From NCBI GenBank assembly GCA_043764135.1, contig JAYUKV010000013.1, positions 1 to 21,616 on the forward strand: a DNA stretch of 21,616 bases, read 5' to 3'. The notes beneath the pieces were generated by a model. The model saw nothing but the letters and a program-made list of their open reading frames with translations. It was not told the origin of the DNA and did not search any database. Positions 16,024-21,616 of the stretch are shown here, one piece after another. Each line of letters opens with the position of its first letter. The stretch's first letter is position 1. The position numbers and the translations under genes were made by a program. This stretch comes from JAYUKV01 sp043764135 (GTDB taxonomy: Bacteria; Patescibacteriota; JACMRA01).

Positions 16024-16875
16024 CTATCCTTCAAGATACTTTACTACTTGTTGTGTAAAGTAGGATACAGGATCCCATTTGAGAAGTAAGTTGGGGGATT
16101 TTTGAAGTGCTAATAGTTCTGAAAGAATAGTATACACTTTGATTTTAAAACGTGATAGCTTGTAAAAACAAACTACTACATATTGCACATTCTTAACTTC
16201 AATAACCGCTACATTAGCAATTACAGTACTATTAATCCCAACCTTATTACACACTCTATTAGTATGAGTAAACTGATAAATAGTGTCTTTAAGAGGGTTA
16301 ATAAATCTGTAGTCTTGATATTGAAGAATTTCTAACATACACCTTGCGAGTTCATAGGGTGTAGATTGATTCTTATACAAGGCAGGACTTGGTACATAGC
16401 TAGATGGCTCTGTATAGCAATTAATTGCACTTGATGTGTATCCAATACTCTTAAGTATATAAGTTACATTATCTACACCTCCCAAGTGCTCAATTAATAC
16501 ATTGGTTGCGGTATTAGAAGAGTGACGTAACATCAGTTCTAAATTAGAACCAATATTAGAGCCTGCCCTATCCCAGATATGATTATTTACGTTATCAATT
16601 GTAACGGAAGCGTTCATATCTACTCTTCCGTTTATAACCTCCTCTAGCAATGCTCTAGCAACCAATAATTTATTCATTGATGCAAGATGATCTAGCTCTA
16701 AGTGTTCGAGATAACCGGTATAAGATTGATCCTGAACATTTAGAATAATAAACTGATCGGATTTTAACTTAGAGTATTGATACGGTCTTCGAAATAAATC
16801 TGTTGGAAGAATTGAAAATATTTTTACACAACTTTTTGCAAAAGTGTCTAAAATTCTAACTGCATGTTTTCGCAT
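16024..16875 (-). CDS. class A beta-lactamase-fold serine hydrolase (likely penicillin-binding / D,D-peptidase type)
   Basis: The 283-aa protein has the active-site series of the serine penicillin-recognising fold in the right order and spacing: SMNK (nucleophile S66, K69), SSN (S119-N121, the SxN motif) in RHSSNTATNVLIEHLGG, and KVG (K211-G213) in place of the usual KTG. The stretch between SxN and KxG contains the YELARCMLEIL helix typical of the class A group. The glutamate loop of true class A beta-lactamases (ExxxN) is not evident, so activity against antibiotics is doubtful; cell-wall peptide hydrolysis or a binding role is more likely. The N-terminus (residues 1-25) is basic and moderately hydrophobic, a possible weak membrane anchor. 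AGAGGA lies at a proper distance upstream of ATG 16875. It stands alone with its own terminator. Confidence 0.75.
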   Translation of the reverse strand: MRKHAVRILDTFAKSCVKIFSILPTDLFRRPYQYSKLKSDQFIILNVQDQSYTGYLEHLELDHLASMNKLLVARALLEEVINGRVDMNASVTIDNVNNHIWDRAGSNIGSNLELMLRHSSNTATNVLIEHLGGVDNVTYILKSIGYTSSAINCYTEPSSYVPSPALYKNQSTPYELARCMLEILQYQDYRFINPLKDTIYQFTHTNRVCNKVGINSTVIANVAVIEVKNVQYVVVCFYKLSRFKIKVYTILSELLALQKSPNLLLKWDPVSYFTQQVVKYLEG

Positions 16876-16998
16876 GAGTGTTATCCTCTAGGGGGTTAAT
16901 TTGAACATAGCTTATAGACAAGTATTTTGTCAACTACTAACATTCTGCATTACTCTGTAAACCAACTTCTAAATTTGAGTTGATGATAAAATTAAAAC

Positions 16999-17027
16999 TT
17001 GCAATTTTGAATAAATCTTGATATAAG
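16999..17027 (+). promoter_or_regulatory. sigma70-type promoter for the broken membrane-protein gene
   Basis: TTGCAA (16999-17004) and TATAAG (17022-17027) are separated by 17 bases. Transcription would start about 30 bases before ATG 17063, just upstream of a GAGGTAA ribosome-binding site. Confidence 0.5.
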
Positions 17028-17062
17028 TTTAACAGTCTATAAAACATAGAGGTAACTTAATA

Positions 17063-17487
17063 ATGTCGTCGCTAACACTTAAAGCTACGAAATTCAAAAT
17101 CCCAAAAATCAAATTTCCTCTGACTTTTGAAGAAATGGTAGTCATTTGCATGGCTCATTTTATGAGTTTTGTTATGATTCTGTTTCGAGATCAACTGATT
17201 TATTGGTTTTTTTTGTAGTTATGATGATCTTTGGGTGTTGGTCCTATTCTATTCTCTACCCTTATACGCTTAAAGAAAAATTGTCAACTGGTCAAAAAGA
17301 GAATAATAAATTCCTTTCTGACAATTTTCTAACAGACTTAATTAGTTGTTCTGTGGGAATTTGTCTAGGGTATTTGTACACTACTTTATTGCAAGTTGAT
17401 GATGTAGGACATTTCATATCACAGATTTTTTCTACATTTTTGGTTAGAGGTGCTGCTAGATACCTTTGCCAAAAAGGATACCTTTAA
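17063..17487 (+). pseudogene. frameshifted paralog of the membrane protein at 711-1148
   Basis: ATG 17063, preceded by GAGGTAA, opens a frame (residues KFKIPKIKFPLTFEEMVVI) closely matching the start of the protein at 711-1148, but it stops at TAG 17216 after 51 codons. The neighbouring frame supplies the rest (LLVFFVVMMIF, then NKFLSDNFLTDL and a basic C-terminus), again matching the paralog. Adding one base makes a 141-aa protein, against 145 aa in the intact copy. Alignment of the polar loop (DSVSRSTD with NGFTNDGIR) places the missing base near the short T runs at 17158-17171 rather than at the eight T of 17207-17214, though the latter is also possible. Promoter, ribosome-binding site and terminator are intact, so the loss is recent, or the gene is expressed by frameshifting. 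Confidence 0.75.
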
Positions 17488-17499
17488 AATTAAAATCTC

Positions 17500-17540
17500 A
17501 TACAACCTAGTTCATTAAACCTTAACTAGGTTGTATTTAT
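17500..17540 (+). terminator. strong intrinsic terminator
   Basis: A perfect 13-bp stem ATACAACCTAGTT (17500-17512) / AACTAGGTTGTAT (17524-17536) with an 11-base loop is followed by TTATTT. It ends the frameshifted gene. Confidence 0.8.
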
Positions 17541-17604
17541 TTCAACTTTTTTTGCCAAAATTTAATTTATCAAATATATACTTAAATAGTATATAGGAGT
17601 TCAT

Positions 17605-18318
17605 ATGGCACATATTTTAGGACGAGTTGTTGGGTTTAGTTTGATCTTTGGATCTGCTATCGGAGGAGCTTGTGGATATTATGGTATCAATGGTTCGATA
17701 AAAGATGGGCAATTGATTATCTCAACCAATGCTACTCGAAATCAAGAGACTGGGGTTGAAACATCATCTTCACCTGGTCCTGCAACCTCACCTTCAGATA
17801 CTCCTGATCCAGCTCCAACAATAGTTATTTCGATCCCACCTGAAAAAACACTTGAAAAACCTGTACAAAATGCACAACCTCCAGTGAAGACTCCAGCTGT
17901 TGAAAAAATTAAATTCATCCAGCCTACATTTTTGGGTAATCCAGACGTAGTTCAACCAATTGATAAATACGAGATTAGAATCCCATCTAATTGGGTCGAA
18001 AGACGTAATGATACAGCCAAGGATAATAATTTTAAATTTGGAACTAGTGAGTATGCTTCTCAAAAAATGAGTAAGGATTATCAAGGTGAGTTATATCTCT
18101 TTGAGGATGGTTCTTGGATCATGCTTGAAAAAGTTGATAATGGAGTGCGTGTTAGCTCATCTCCATCTTCGCAAGAACATGAACTTCGAATTTATACTGC
18201 TACAAGTAGAAATACTGAGCGTAATCAAGAAGAAGTAACTGTTTATACTCAAAATCAAGGCTCTAAAACTTTTACTGTAAAAGATAATGTTTATCTTTTT
18301 AGTGATCTTTTGAGATAG
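17605..18318 (+). CDS. membrane-anchored proline-rich surface protein
   Basis: The 237-aa product starts with a hydrophobic, glycine-rich segment (about residues 5-27, LGRVVGFSLIFGSAIGGACG) that would act as an uncleaved signal anchor. A Thr/Ser/Pro-rich spacer follows (about 50-105, with PSDTPDPAP and VQNAQPPVKTP). From about 110 to the end is a folded, strand-rich domain (YEIRIPSNWVERR, GELYLFEDGSWIML, VTVYTQNQGSKTFTVKDNVYLF). The layout fits a domain displayed outside the membrane on a flexible stalk. I do not recognise the folded domain. The ATG has a good AGGAG seven bases upstream, TATACT (17577-17582) is a possible -10, and a strong palindromic terminator follows the stop. Confidence 0.7.
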   Translation: MAHILGRVVGFSLIFGSAIGGACGYYGINGSIKDGQLIISTNATRNQETGVETSSSPGPATSPSDTPDPAPTIVISIPPEKTLEKPVQNAQPPVKTPAVEKIKFIQPTFLGNPDVVQPIDKYEIRIPSNWVERRNDTAKDNNFKFGTSEYASQKMSKDYQGELYLFEDGSWIMLEKVDNGVRVSSSPSSQEHELRIYTATSRNTERNQEEVTVYTQNQGSKTFTVKDNVYLFSDLLR

Positions 18319-18322
18319 CAAT

Positions 18323-18356
18323 TAAGACCAGGTAAATTTACCTGGTCTTATTTTTT
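18323..18356. terminator. strong intrinsic terminator (perfect 28-bp palindrome)
   Basis: Bases 18323-18350 form a perfect palindrome (arms begin TAAGACCAGGT), followed by TTTTTT on the plus strand. It lies five bases after the stop of the surface-protein gene. Being palindromic it may also affect the minus-strand transcript of 18397-18720. Confidence 0.85.
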
Positions 18357-18381
18357 ATTCAGAATATAAAAATAAGCTCTC

Positions 18382-18402
18382 AATTATGCATGAGGTCTAA
18401 TT
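18382..18402. mobile_element. lone MITE end
   Basis: The 21 bases here differ at one position from the right end of the intact MITE (18886-18906): TTATGCATGAGGTCTAATT against TTATGCAAGAGGTCTAATT. No matching left end is found upstream, so this is a remnant. The stop codon (TAG, 18399-18397 on the minus strand) of the gene 18397-18720 lies within it. Confidence 0.6.
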
Positions 18403-18720
18403 ATGAAATACAAAGTCTAGAATGTGGAACATCTTAAAACACGAATGATTGTAAACAAAGATATAGTCGACCGTGCTTGAAATCTCATATCGAACATTCA
18501 GAATTTGTTCAATATACATTAATGGATCATCGGTATATTGATAGTGAGCTGACTTTATTATCGTTGCTGCAACAAGGTATGCTGATTGATCAGATGAGCA
18601 CCAACCAACTTCTTTGTAGGTAATAAAATTTATTGACCTAGCATAGTAAAGTGTGTTTTCTTTAAATTCACCACTACTAACCTCCCAAGATTTTTGATTC
18701 ACAATAACATAGTCTTGCAT
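18397..18720 (-). CDS. hypothetical protein lying between two MITE sequences
   Basis: The 107-aa product is rich in aromatic residues (NTLYYARSINFITYKEVGW) and has alternating strand-like stretches, two Cys and no signal peptide or membrane segment. The family is not recognised. The last codons and the TAG stop overlap a lone MITE end, so the natural C-terminus may have been replaced when the element inserted. The intact MITE begins about 60 bases upstream of the start codon and may carry or disturb its promoter. There is no strong ribosome-binding site. Confidence 0.45.
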   Translation of the reverse strand: MQDYVIVNQKSWEVSSGEFKENTLYYARSINFITYKEVGWCSSDQSAYLVAATIIKSAHYQYTDDPLMYIEQILNVRYEISSTVDYIFVYNHSCFKMFHILDFVFHN

Positions 18721-18781
18721 TAAGAGACGCTTCCCAACAAATGATAATTACTCTATACATCATACCATTTGTTTATGTCAA

Positions 18782-18903
18782 TAGACCTCTTGCATAATTA
18801 GCAAACGCTATGATAATTCTATTCAAAATTCTAACAATTCACTTGTTGTAATTGAGAATTTTGTAGAATTATCATGCTTATTGCTAATTATGCAAGAGGT
18901 CTA
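18782..18903. mobile_element. MITE with 22-bp perfect terminal inverted repeats and TA duplication
   Basis: The 22-base arms 18783-18804 and 18881-18902 are exact inverted repeats (outer end AGACCTCTTGCATAATTAG). A second paired block follows inside (ATGATAATTCTA with TAGAATTATCAT), then CAAAATTCT with AGAATTTTG, so nearly the whole ~120 bp folds into one hairpin. TA occurs at both borders, consistent with TA target duplication. There is no coding capacity. This is the typical form of a miniature inverted-repeat element mobilised by a transposase elsewhere; TA duplication fits IS630/Tc1-mariner or some IS5-family enzymes, but the parent cannot be decided here. Confidence 0.85.
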
Positions 18904-18972
18904 ATTTGTTATTTTGCTGAAGTACTATTTAGAAAAAATTTAACAGTGTTATGATTAAACGGCATTAATTTC

Positions 18973-18999
18973 TTGACAACCCCCCCCATGTGTTAATCT
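18973..18999 (+). promoter_or_regulatory. candidate promoter with an eight-C tract in the spacer
   Basis: A perfect TTGACA (18973-18978) is followed by A and eight C (18980-18987), and then by a weak -10 such as TAATCT (18994-18999) at a 15-base spacing. It precedes the secreted-protein gene at 19056. A run of eight C is striking in such AT-rich DNA. Confidence 0.4.
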
Positions 19000-19055
19000 G
19001 ACAATACGAACACCAAAGTTCGTTTCAACTCTCATTTTATTCATGGATACCCAAA

Positions 19056-19457
19056 ATGTTAAAATCTTTTCGTCCGTTTACTCTAGCGGCACTTGCATTA
19101 ACAACTTTTGTCGCTACATTTATGATTACTCTAACGGGTAACAAGAATATCGCAGAAAGCGTCGATCAAACTAATCAAGCTCCAATTACCATTACTGTCG
19201 GTGGAGAACCAGCACAAGCTTGGTTTTGGTCCACTGTACGAGCCTTTGGTATTGAAAAAACACTTGACCAATGTATCAATGGAGGATGCCAATCACTACT
19301 AAAGCACTATGGCAAAAGTTCAATGAAAAGCCGTGTGTATCGCAATGAGGTAATGTACGTCCAAAATGATCGTATTTCACCTGCTCGTCAAGATTATCAC
19401 AATCGCATTGCATGTGTTGATCATAACACCTGGCTCTCAATTGTTTCAAAATGGTAA
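19056..19457 (+). CDS. small secreted or anchored protein
   Basis: The 133-aa product begins with a typical export signal: basic LKSFRPF, then a hydrophobic core (about residues 8-27, TLAALALTTFVATFMITLTG). A short Thr/Gln linker (NQAPITITVGG) leads to a compact domain (about 55-133) with three Cys (CINGGCQS and IACVDH) and many Trp, His and Arg residues. Two Cys are close together and could form a disulphide outside the cytoplasm. The family is not recognised. Codon choice is somewhat more GC-rich than in the neighbours. It is a single-gene unit with a promoter-like region before it and a terminator after it (19504-19533). Confidence 0.65.
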   Translation: MLKSFRPFTLAALALTTFVATFMITLTGNKNIAESVDQTNQAPITITVGGEPAQAWFWSTVRAFGIEKTLDQCINGGCQSLLKHYGKSSMKSRVYRNEVMYVQNDRISPARQDYHNRIACVDHNTWLSIVSKW

Positions 19458-19503
19458 TTTATACTATAGTAGATTATAGTATATAATACCCCAACCAAAA
19501 TAC

Positions 19504-19533
19504 CCCTGCCACTGCTTAACAGTGGTAGGGTTT
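19504..19533 (+). terminator. intrinsic terminator
   Basis: CCCTGCCACTG (19504-19514) pairs with CAGTGGTAGGG (19520-19530) over 11 bp with one non-Watson-Crick pair and a 5-base loop, followed by a short TTT. It ends the secreted-protein gene. Confidence 0.65.
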
Positions 19534-19545
19534 ACAACCATATAT

Positions 19546-19629
19546 ATGAAATTATTTAAAACAAATAAAGAAGTATTTGAAAAATCTTTCTTTTACCAGC
19601 TCCCCCCAATTGTACTATTAATTTTTTAA
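19546..19629 (+). CDS. possible 27-aa hydrophobic peptide
   Basis: ATG 19546 opens a short frame to TAA 19627-19629. The product starts MKLFKTNKEVFEK and ends in a hydrophobic stretch (LPPIVLLIF). There is no ribosome-binding site. It may be a small membrane peptide or chance. Confidence 0.2.
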   Translation: MKLFKTNKEVFEKSFFYQLPPIVLLIF

Positions 19630-19651
19630 GAATTAGTAAAAAACTGAATAT

Positions 19652-20632
19652 ATGAAACTTACGATTCCAAATGCTATGGAATTGCTCAAATCTGGACAGA
19701 TTGTAGCTTTACCAACTGAAACTGTGTATGGATTGGCTGGAAGGGCTGATATGATGCAAGCTATTGATAAAATCTATCTTGCGAAGAATAGGCCTAGAGA
19801 TAATCCTTTGATTGTGCATTTTGCAAGTGTTAAAGATATATTAAAAGAGGTTGAAGATATACCTCCTTATTTTCACTGTTTAGTTGAGAATCTTTCTCCA
19901 GGTCCAGTAACCTATATTCTTAAATTAAAAAGCAATAGTAAGTTAAAATACGCAACAATGGGCAGAGACAGTATCGCTTGTAGAATTCCTGATAATAAAA
20001 TATTTTTGGGGTTGGTACAATTAGTCAGATCCCCCTTAGCAGCACCTTCTGCTAATACATCTGGTCGACCTTCACCTACTAATTCAGAAATGGTAATAGA
20101 AGATTTAGGGTCCAAGATAAGCGGTGTGGTTGATGGTGGAGATAGTAGAATTGGTATTGAGTCAACAATTCTTGATTGTAGAGATCATTACTTGATAAAG
20201 ATTCTACGAGCTGGAAATATAGGATCTCCTGAGATTAACTCAATTCTGCCTTATATAAATATAATCACCCCAGATTCTAGCACGGAAACGGTCCCTGGTA
20301 ATAAATATAAGCACTATAGCCCATCAACAAAAATAGAATTGATAAATATTATAGACTTTAACACAGGCTTAAAGAATGTCCCTCAAAATTCATATATTAT
20401 TTGTTGTAATGAGGATGAAGAATATTATTTACCTACGACTTCGTATAATTGGTTGTCTATTGGTAGCAGGTTCAACTCAGTTCAAATAGCTAAAAACATC
20501 TACTCAACTCTACACATGATTGATAAATTAGGTTTGGATAAGATCTATTGGTTGAATTTTGAAATAGTAGATAACAACTCTCTTGCATCTGGAGTAAAGA
20601 ATAGAATAAATCGTATATTATCAAGTTTTTGA
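19652..20632 (+). CDS. sua5: threonylcarbamoyl-AMP synthase, Sua5/YwlC type
   Basis: The enzyme makes threonylcarbamoyl-AMP from threonine, bicarbonate and ATP, the first step of t6A formation at position 37 of ANN-reading tRNAs. The 326-aa length and two-domain form match the long Sua5 branch rather than short TsaC. The YrdC domain shows ALPTETVYGLAG (19-30), KNRPRDNPLIVH (45-56), SPLAAPSANTSG (127-138) and GIESTILD. The conserved linker VPGNKYKHYSP (214-224) closes the active site, and the C-terminal Sua5 domain (about 235-326) ends with ASGVKNRINR. The gene ends in TGA, which shows the standard code is in use. It is the one clear housekeeping gene here and a good marker for placing the organism by phylogeny. 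No strong ribosome-binding site is visible. Confidence 0.95.
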   Translation: MKLTIPNAMELLKSGQIVALPTETVYGLAGRADMMQAIDKIYLAKNRPRDNPLIVHFASVKDILKEVEDIPPYFHCLVENLSPGPVTYILKLKSNSKLKYATMGRDSIACRIPDNKIFLGLVQLVRSPLAAPSANTSGRPSPTNSEMVIEDLGSKISGVVDGGDSRIGIESTILDCRDHYLIKILRAGNIGSPEINSILPYINIITPDSSTETVPGNKYKHYSPSTKIELINIIDFNTGLKNVPQNSYIICCNEDEEYYLPTTSYNWLSIGSRFNSVQIAKNIYSTLHMIDKLGLDKIYWLNFEIVDNNSLASGVKNRINRILSSF

Positions 20633-20655
20633 GTATATAATCTCCAAGAAATGAT

Positions 20656-20689
20656 CATAAAAAATAAAGGCCTGTAAAATAACAGACCT
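20656..20689 (-). terminator. intrinsic terminator of the lipoprotein gene
   Basis: On the minus strand AGGTCTGT (20689-20682) pairs with ACAGGCCT (20675-20668), with one G-U pair, and is followed by TTATTTTTT. It lies about 20 bases past the lipoprotein stop and between convergent genes. Confidence 0.65.
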
Positions 20690-20707
20690 CTATCAACACT
20701 AAACTAA

Positions 20708-21475
20708 TTATTTAACTCTCCACAGATCTTCATAATAAGCATCTGTCAAAAGATTGAAATCACAATCAGTTTTAATAACCCTTGCTTCTTCTTCCCTTTT
20801 ACTAAGTTCAGCCGCTTTATCGCTAATACTTTTATTAGCTTGAGAGACTAGATTTTTTTGACTATCTGTTAACGTACTTTCTTTAACAACCTTGCCAAAG
20901 TAGAGCGAGCGAAGCAACTCGTATTTTTTGATCATGAGTGGATTATTAGCATCAGCCACTTGGACTTGAAATGCTAAGTATTTAGATAGATAATCTTTTT
21001 GTACAAGATTTAGAGGTTCTTTTTCCCCTTCATTGCTAGAAATATCAAAACAAGTTTTAGCTTTGCCAATCCTTGCATCCATACTAAGGTAAGATTCGAT
21101 AAACCACGCATAGTCTTGGGCATAGACAACAAATTCGTTAATGTAATCTGTATTATTTTCTGTTTTAGCTTGAGCTAAAACTTTGGATAAATCAGATTTA
21201 ATTTTCAACAATTGAGTATTAAAAACGCTAGTTTGAGGGTATTTTTTAGAAATTTTAGAAATCATATCAATATTCTCTTCTAAAGTTTTGATCGCTTTTA
21301 GAGTTTCTTGATCGTTTGCTAGCTTTTTCTGTTTTTCTGCATTGTTCAAATTAGCATCATAGCCTTCTTTTGTAACTTGAACCACCTTTTCTTTTTCCTG
21401 AACGGGTTTGTTGTGTGAGCAACCAGTGGTTATCGACAAGGCAAATAGCAAAACAACTAAACTGACAATTTTCAT
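20708..21475 (-). CDS. lipoprotein with a helical, charged body
   Basis: The 255-aa product begins with a lipoprotein signal: MK, a hydrophobic core (VSLVVLLFALSI), and TTGC with the lipidated Cys at residue 19. The mature part starts polar (SHNKPVQEKEK) and is mostly long charged helices (NNAEKQKKLANDQETLKAIKTLEENIDMI; AAELSKREEEARVI), with a more hydrophobic segment containing YAQDYAWFIESYLSMD in the middle. Two more Cys (in KTCFDIS and KTDCDFN) could pair. The family is not recognised; the layout suggests a periplasmic or surface-exposed helical protein tethered to a membrane. An exact TATAAT for this strand lies at 21521-21516, and a terminator follows the gene. Confidence 0.75.
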   Translation of the reverse strand: MKIVSLVVLLFALSITTGCSHNKPVQEKEKVVQVTKEGYDANLNNAEKQKKLANDQETLKAIKTLEENIDMISKISKKYPQTSVFNTQLLKIKSDLSKVLAQAKTENNTDYINEFVVYAQDYAWFIESYLSMDARIGKAKTCFDISSNEGEKEPLNLVQKDYLSKYLAFQVQVADANNPLMIKKYELLRSLYFGKVVKESTLTDSQKNLVSQANKSISDKAAELSKREEEARVIKTDCDFNLLTDAYYEDLWRVK

Positions 21476-21515
21476 TTTTACATTCCGATTTTGTTAAGAT
21501 TACCTTAAAATACTT

Positions 21516-21521
21516 ATTATA
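21516..21521 (-). promoter_or_regulatory. -10 element of the lipoprotein gene
   Basis: An exact TATAAT on the minus strand lies about 40 bases upstream of the lipoprotein ATG. The -35 position is poor (GTTTGG at 17 bases). It falls just after the stop codon of the upstream partial gene. Confidence 0.4.
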
Positions 21522-21525
21522 TAAC

Positions 21526-21615
21526 TCACCTTTCGCAACCAAACTCCAACCTCATTTTAGCCAGTTCTTCAAAAGATCTTTTTAAGGCTTCTAAATATAG
21601 TTTTGATTTTAATTG
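21526..21615 (-). CDS. C-terminal end of a truncated hypothetical protein
   Basis: A minus-strand frame enters from the right border, encodes 29 residues rich in Lys, Glu and Leu (LYLEALKRSFEELAKMRLEF) and ends at TGA (21528-21526). The pattern is that of an amphipathic C-terminal helix. The start lies outside the window. Confidence 0.45.
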   Translation of the reverse strand, partial: QLKSKLYLEALKRSFEELAKMRLEFGCER

Positions 21616-21616
21616 A

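Noticed and set aside
16024..16875. True class A beta-lactamase conferring resistance
   Set aside because: The SxxK, SxN and KxG motifs are there, but KTG is KVG and the deacylating Glu loop is not evident. A resistance role is not supported.
17200..17218. Programmed -1 frameshifting at the eight-T run
   Set aside because: The polar-loop alignment with the intact paralog places the missing base more likely upstream of the run, and I see no clear downstream stimulatory stem, so plain mutation is preferred; kept only as a possibility.
17794..18084. Minus-strand frame opposite the surface-protein gene
   Set aside because: It is the complement of a Pro/Ser/Thr-rich coding stretch, with odd Trp- and Cys-rich composition and no ribosome-binding site.
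19652..20632. Possible recoding of UGA, as in some AT-rich candidate-phylum bacteria
   Set aside because: The Sua5-family gene ends naturally at TGA after its conserved C-terminal motif, and no gene needs read-through of UGA, so the standard bacterial code applies.
1..21616. tRNA or rRNA genes
   Set aside because: I saw no cloverleaf with a T-arm GTTCGA-type core and CCA end, and no rRNA-like conserved stretch, on either strand.

Overview
This is a low-GC (about 30%) bacterial window. All three standard stop codons end credible genes (the Sua5-family gene ends in TGA), so UGA is not recoded. Intrinsic terminators are numerous and clear, ribosome-binding sites are mostly weak, and several products carry signal peptides, a lipobox or membrane anchors. 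I cannot place the organism: only the Sua5-like protein and a class A beta-lactamase-fold serine hydrolase are broadly conserved. The rest looks like accessory DNA: a ribbon-helix-helix protein, a pRiA4b ORF-3-like protein, a MITE, decayed genes and unrecognised ORFs.

Left part (1-1900): a truncated gene end, a small basic ribbon-helix-helix protein, a structured intergenic region, and a small membrane protein (711-1148) whose paralog reappears in frameshifted form at 17063-17487. On the minus strand, 1368-1913 encodes a stand-alone GHKL-type ATPase domain.

Core (2079-14131, all plus strand): an AAA+ ATPase (613 aa), an unrecognised 297-aa protein whose reading frame runs through its own terminator, and a giant 2799-aa protein. 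The giant protein has a GHKL-like domain at each end of a long repeat array. Its N-terminal GHKL-like domain seems to have its ATP-binding motifs in a changed order, about nine ~120-residue modules fill the middle (1 + 4 + 4), and a SprT-like HExxH zinc site lies near the C-terminus. A pRiA4b ORF-3-like protein follows after 20 bases. With the divergent GHKL gene, the locus joins three GHKL-like domains, one AAA+ ATPase and one putative metalloprotease. This is the strongest candidate for an undescribed system. I infer an ATP-driven protein- or nucleic-acid-remodelling machine with a proteolytic output, but nothing in the sequence proves a function.

Right part (14150-21616): a minus-strand pair of membrane-protein genes, one split by a single-base frameshift; a 5'-truncated coiled-coil gene remnant; a beta-lactamase-fold serine hydrolase; the frameshifted membrane-protein paralog; an anchored proline-rich surface protein; a small gene lying between a lone MITE end and an intact 120-bp MITE; a small secreted protein behind a promoter-like region containing eight C; the Sua5-family tRNA modification gene; and a lipoprotein. 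The 8.4-kb giant gene is intact while nearby small genes are broken. This suggests the giant gene is under selection and that the breaks are not simply random sequencing errors.
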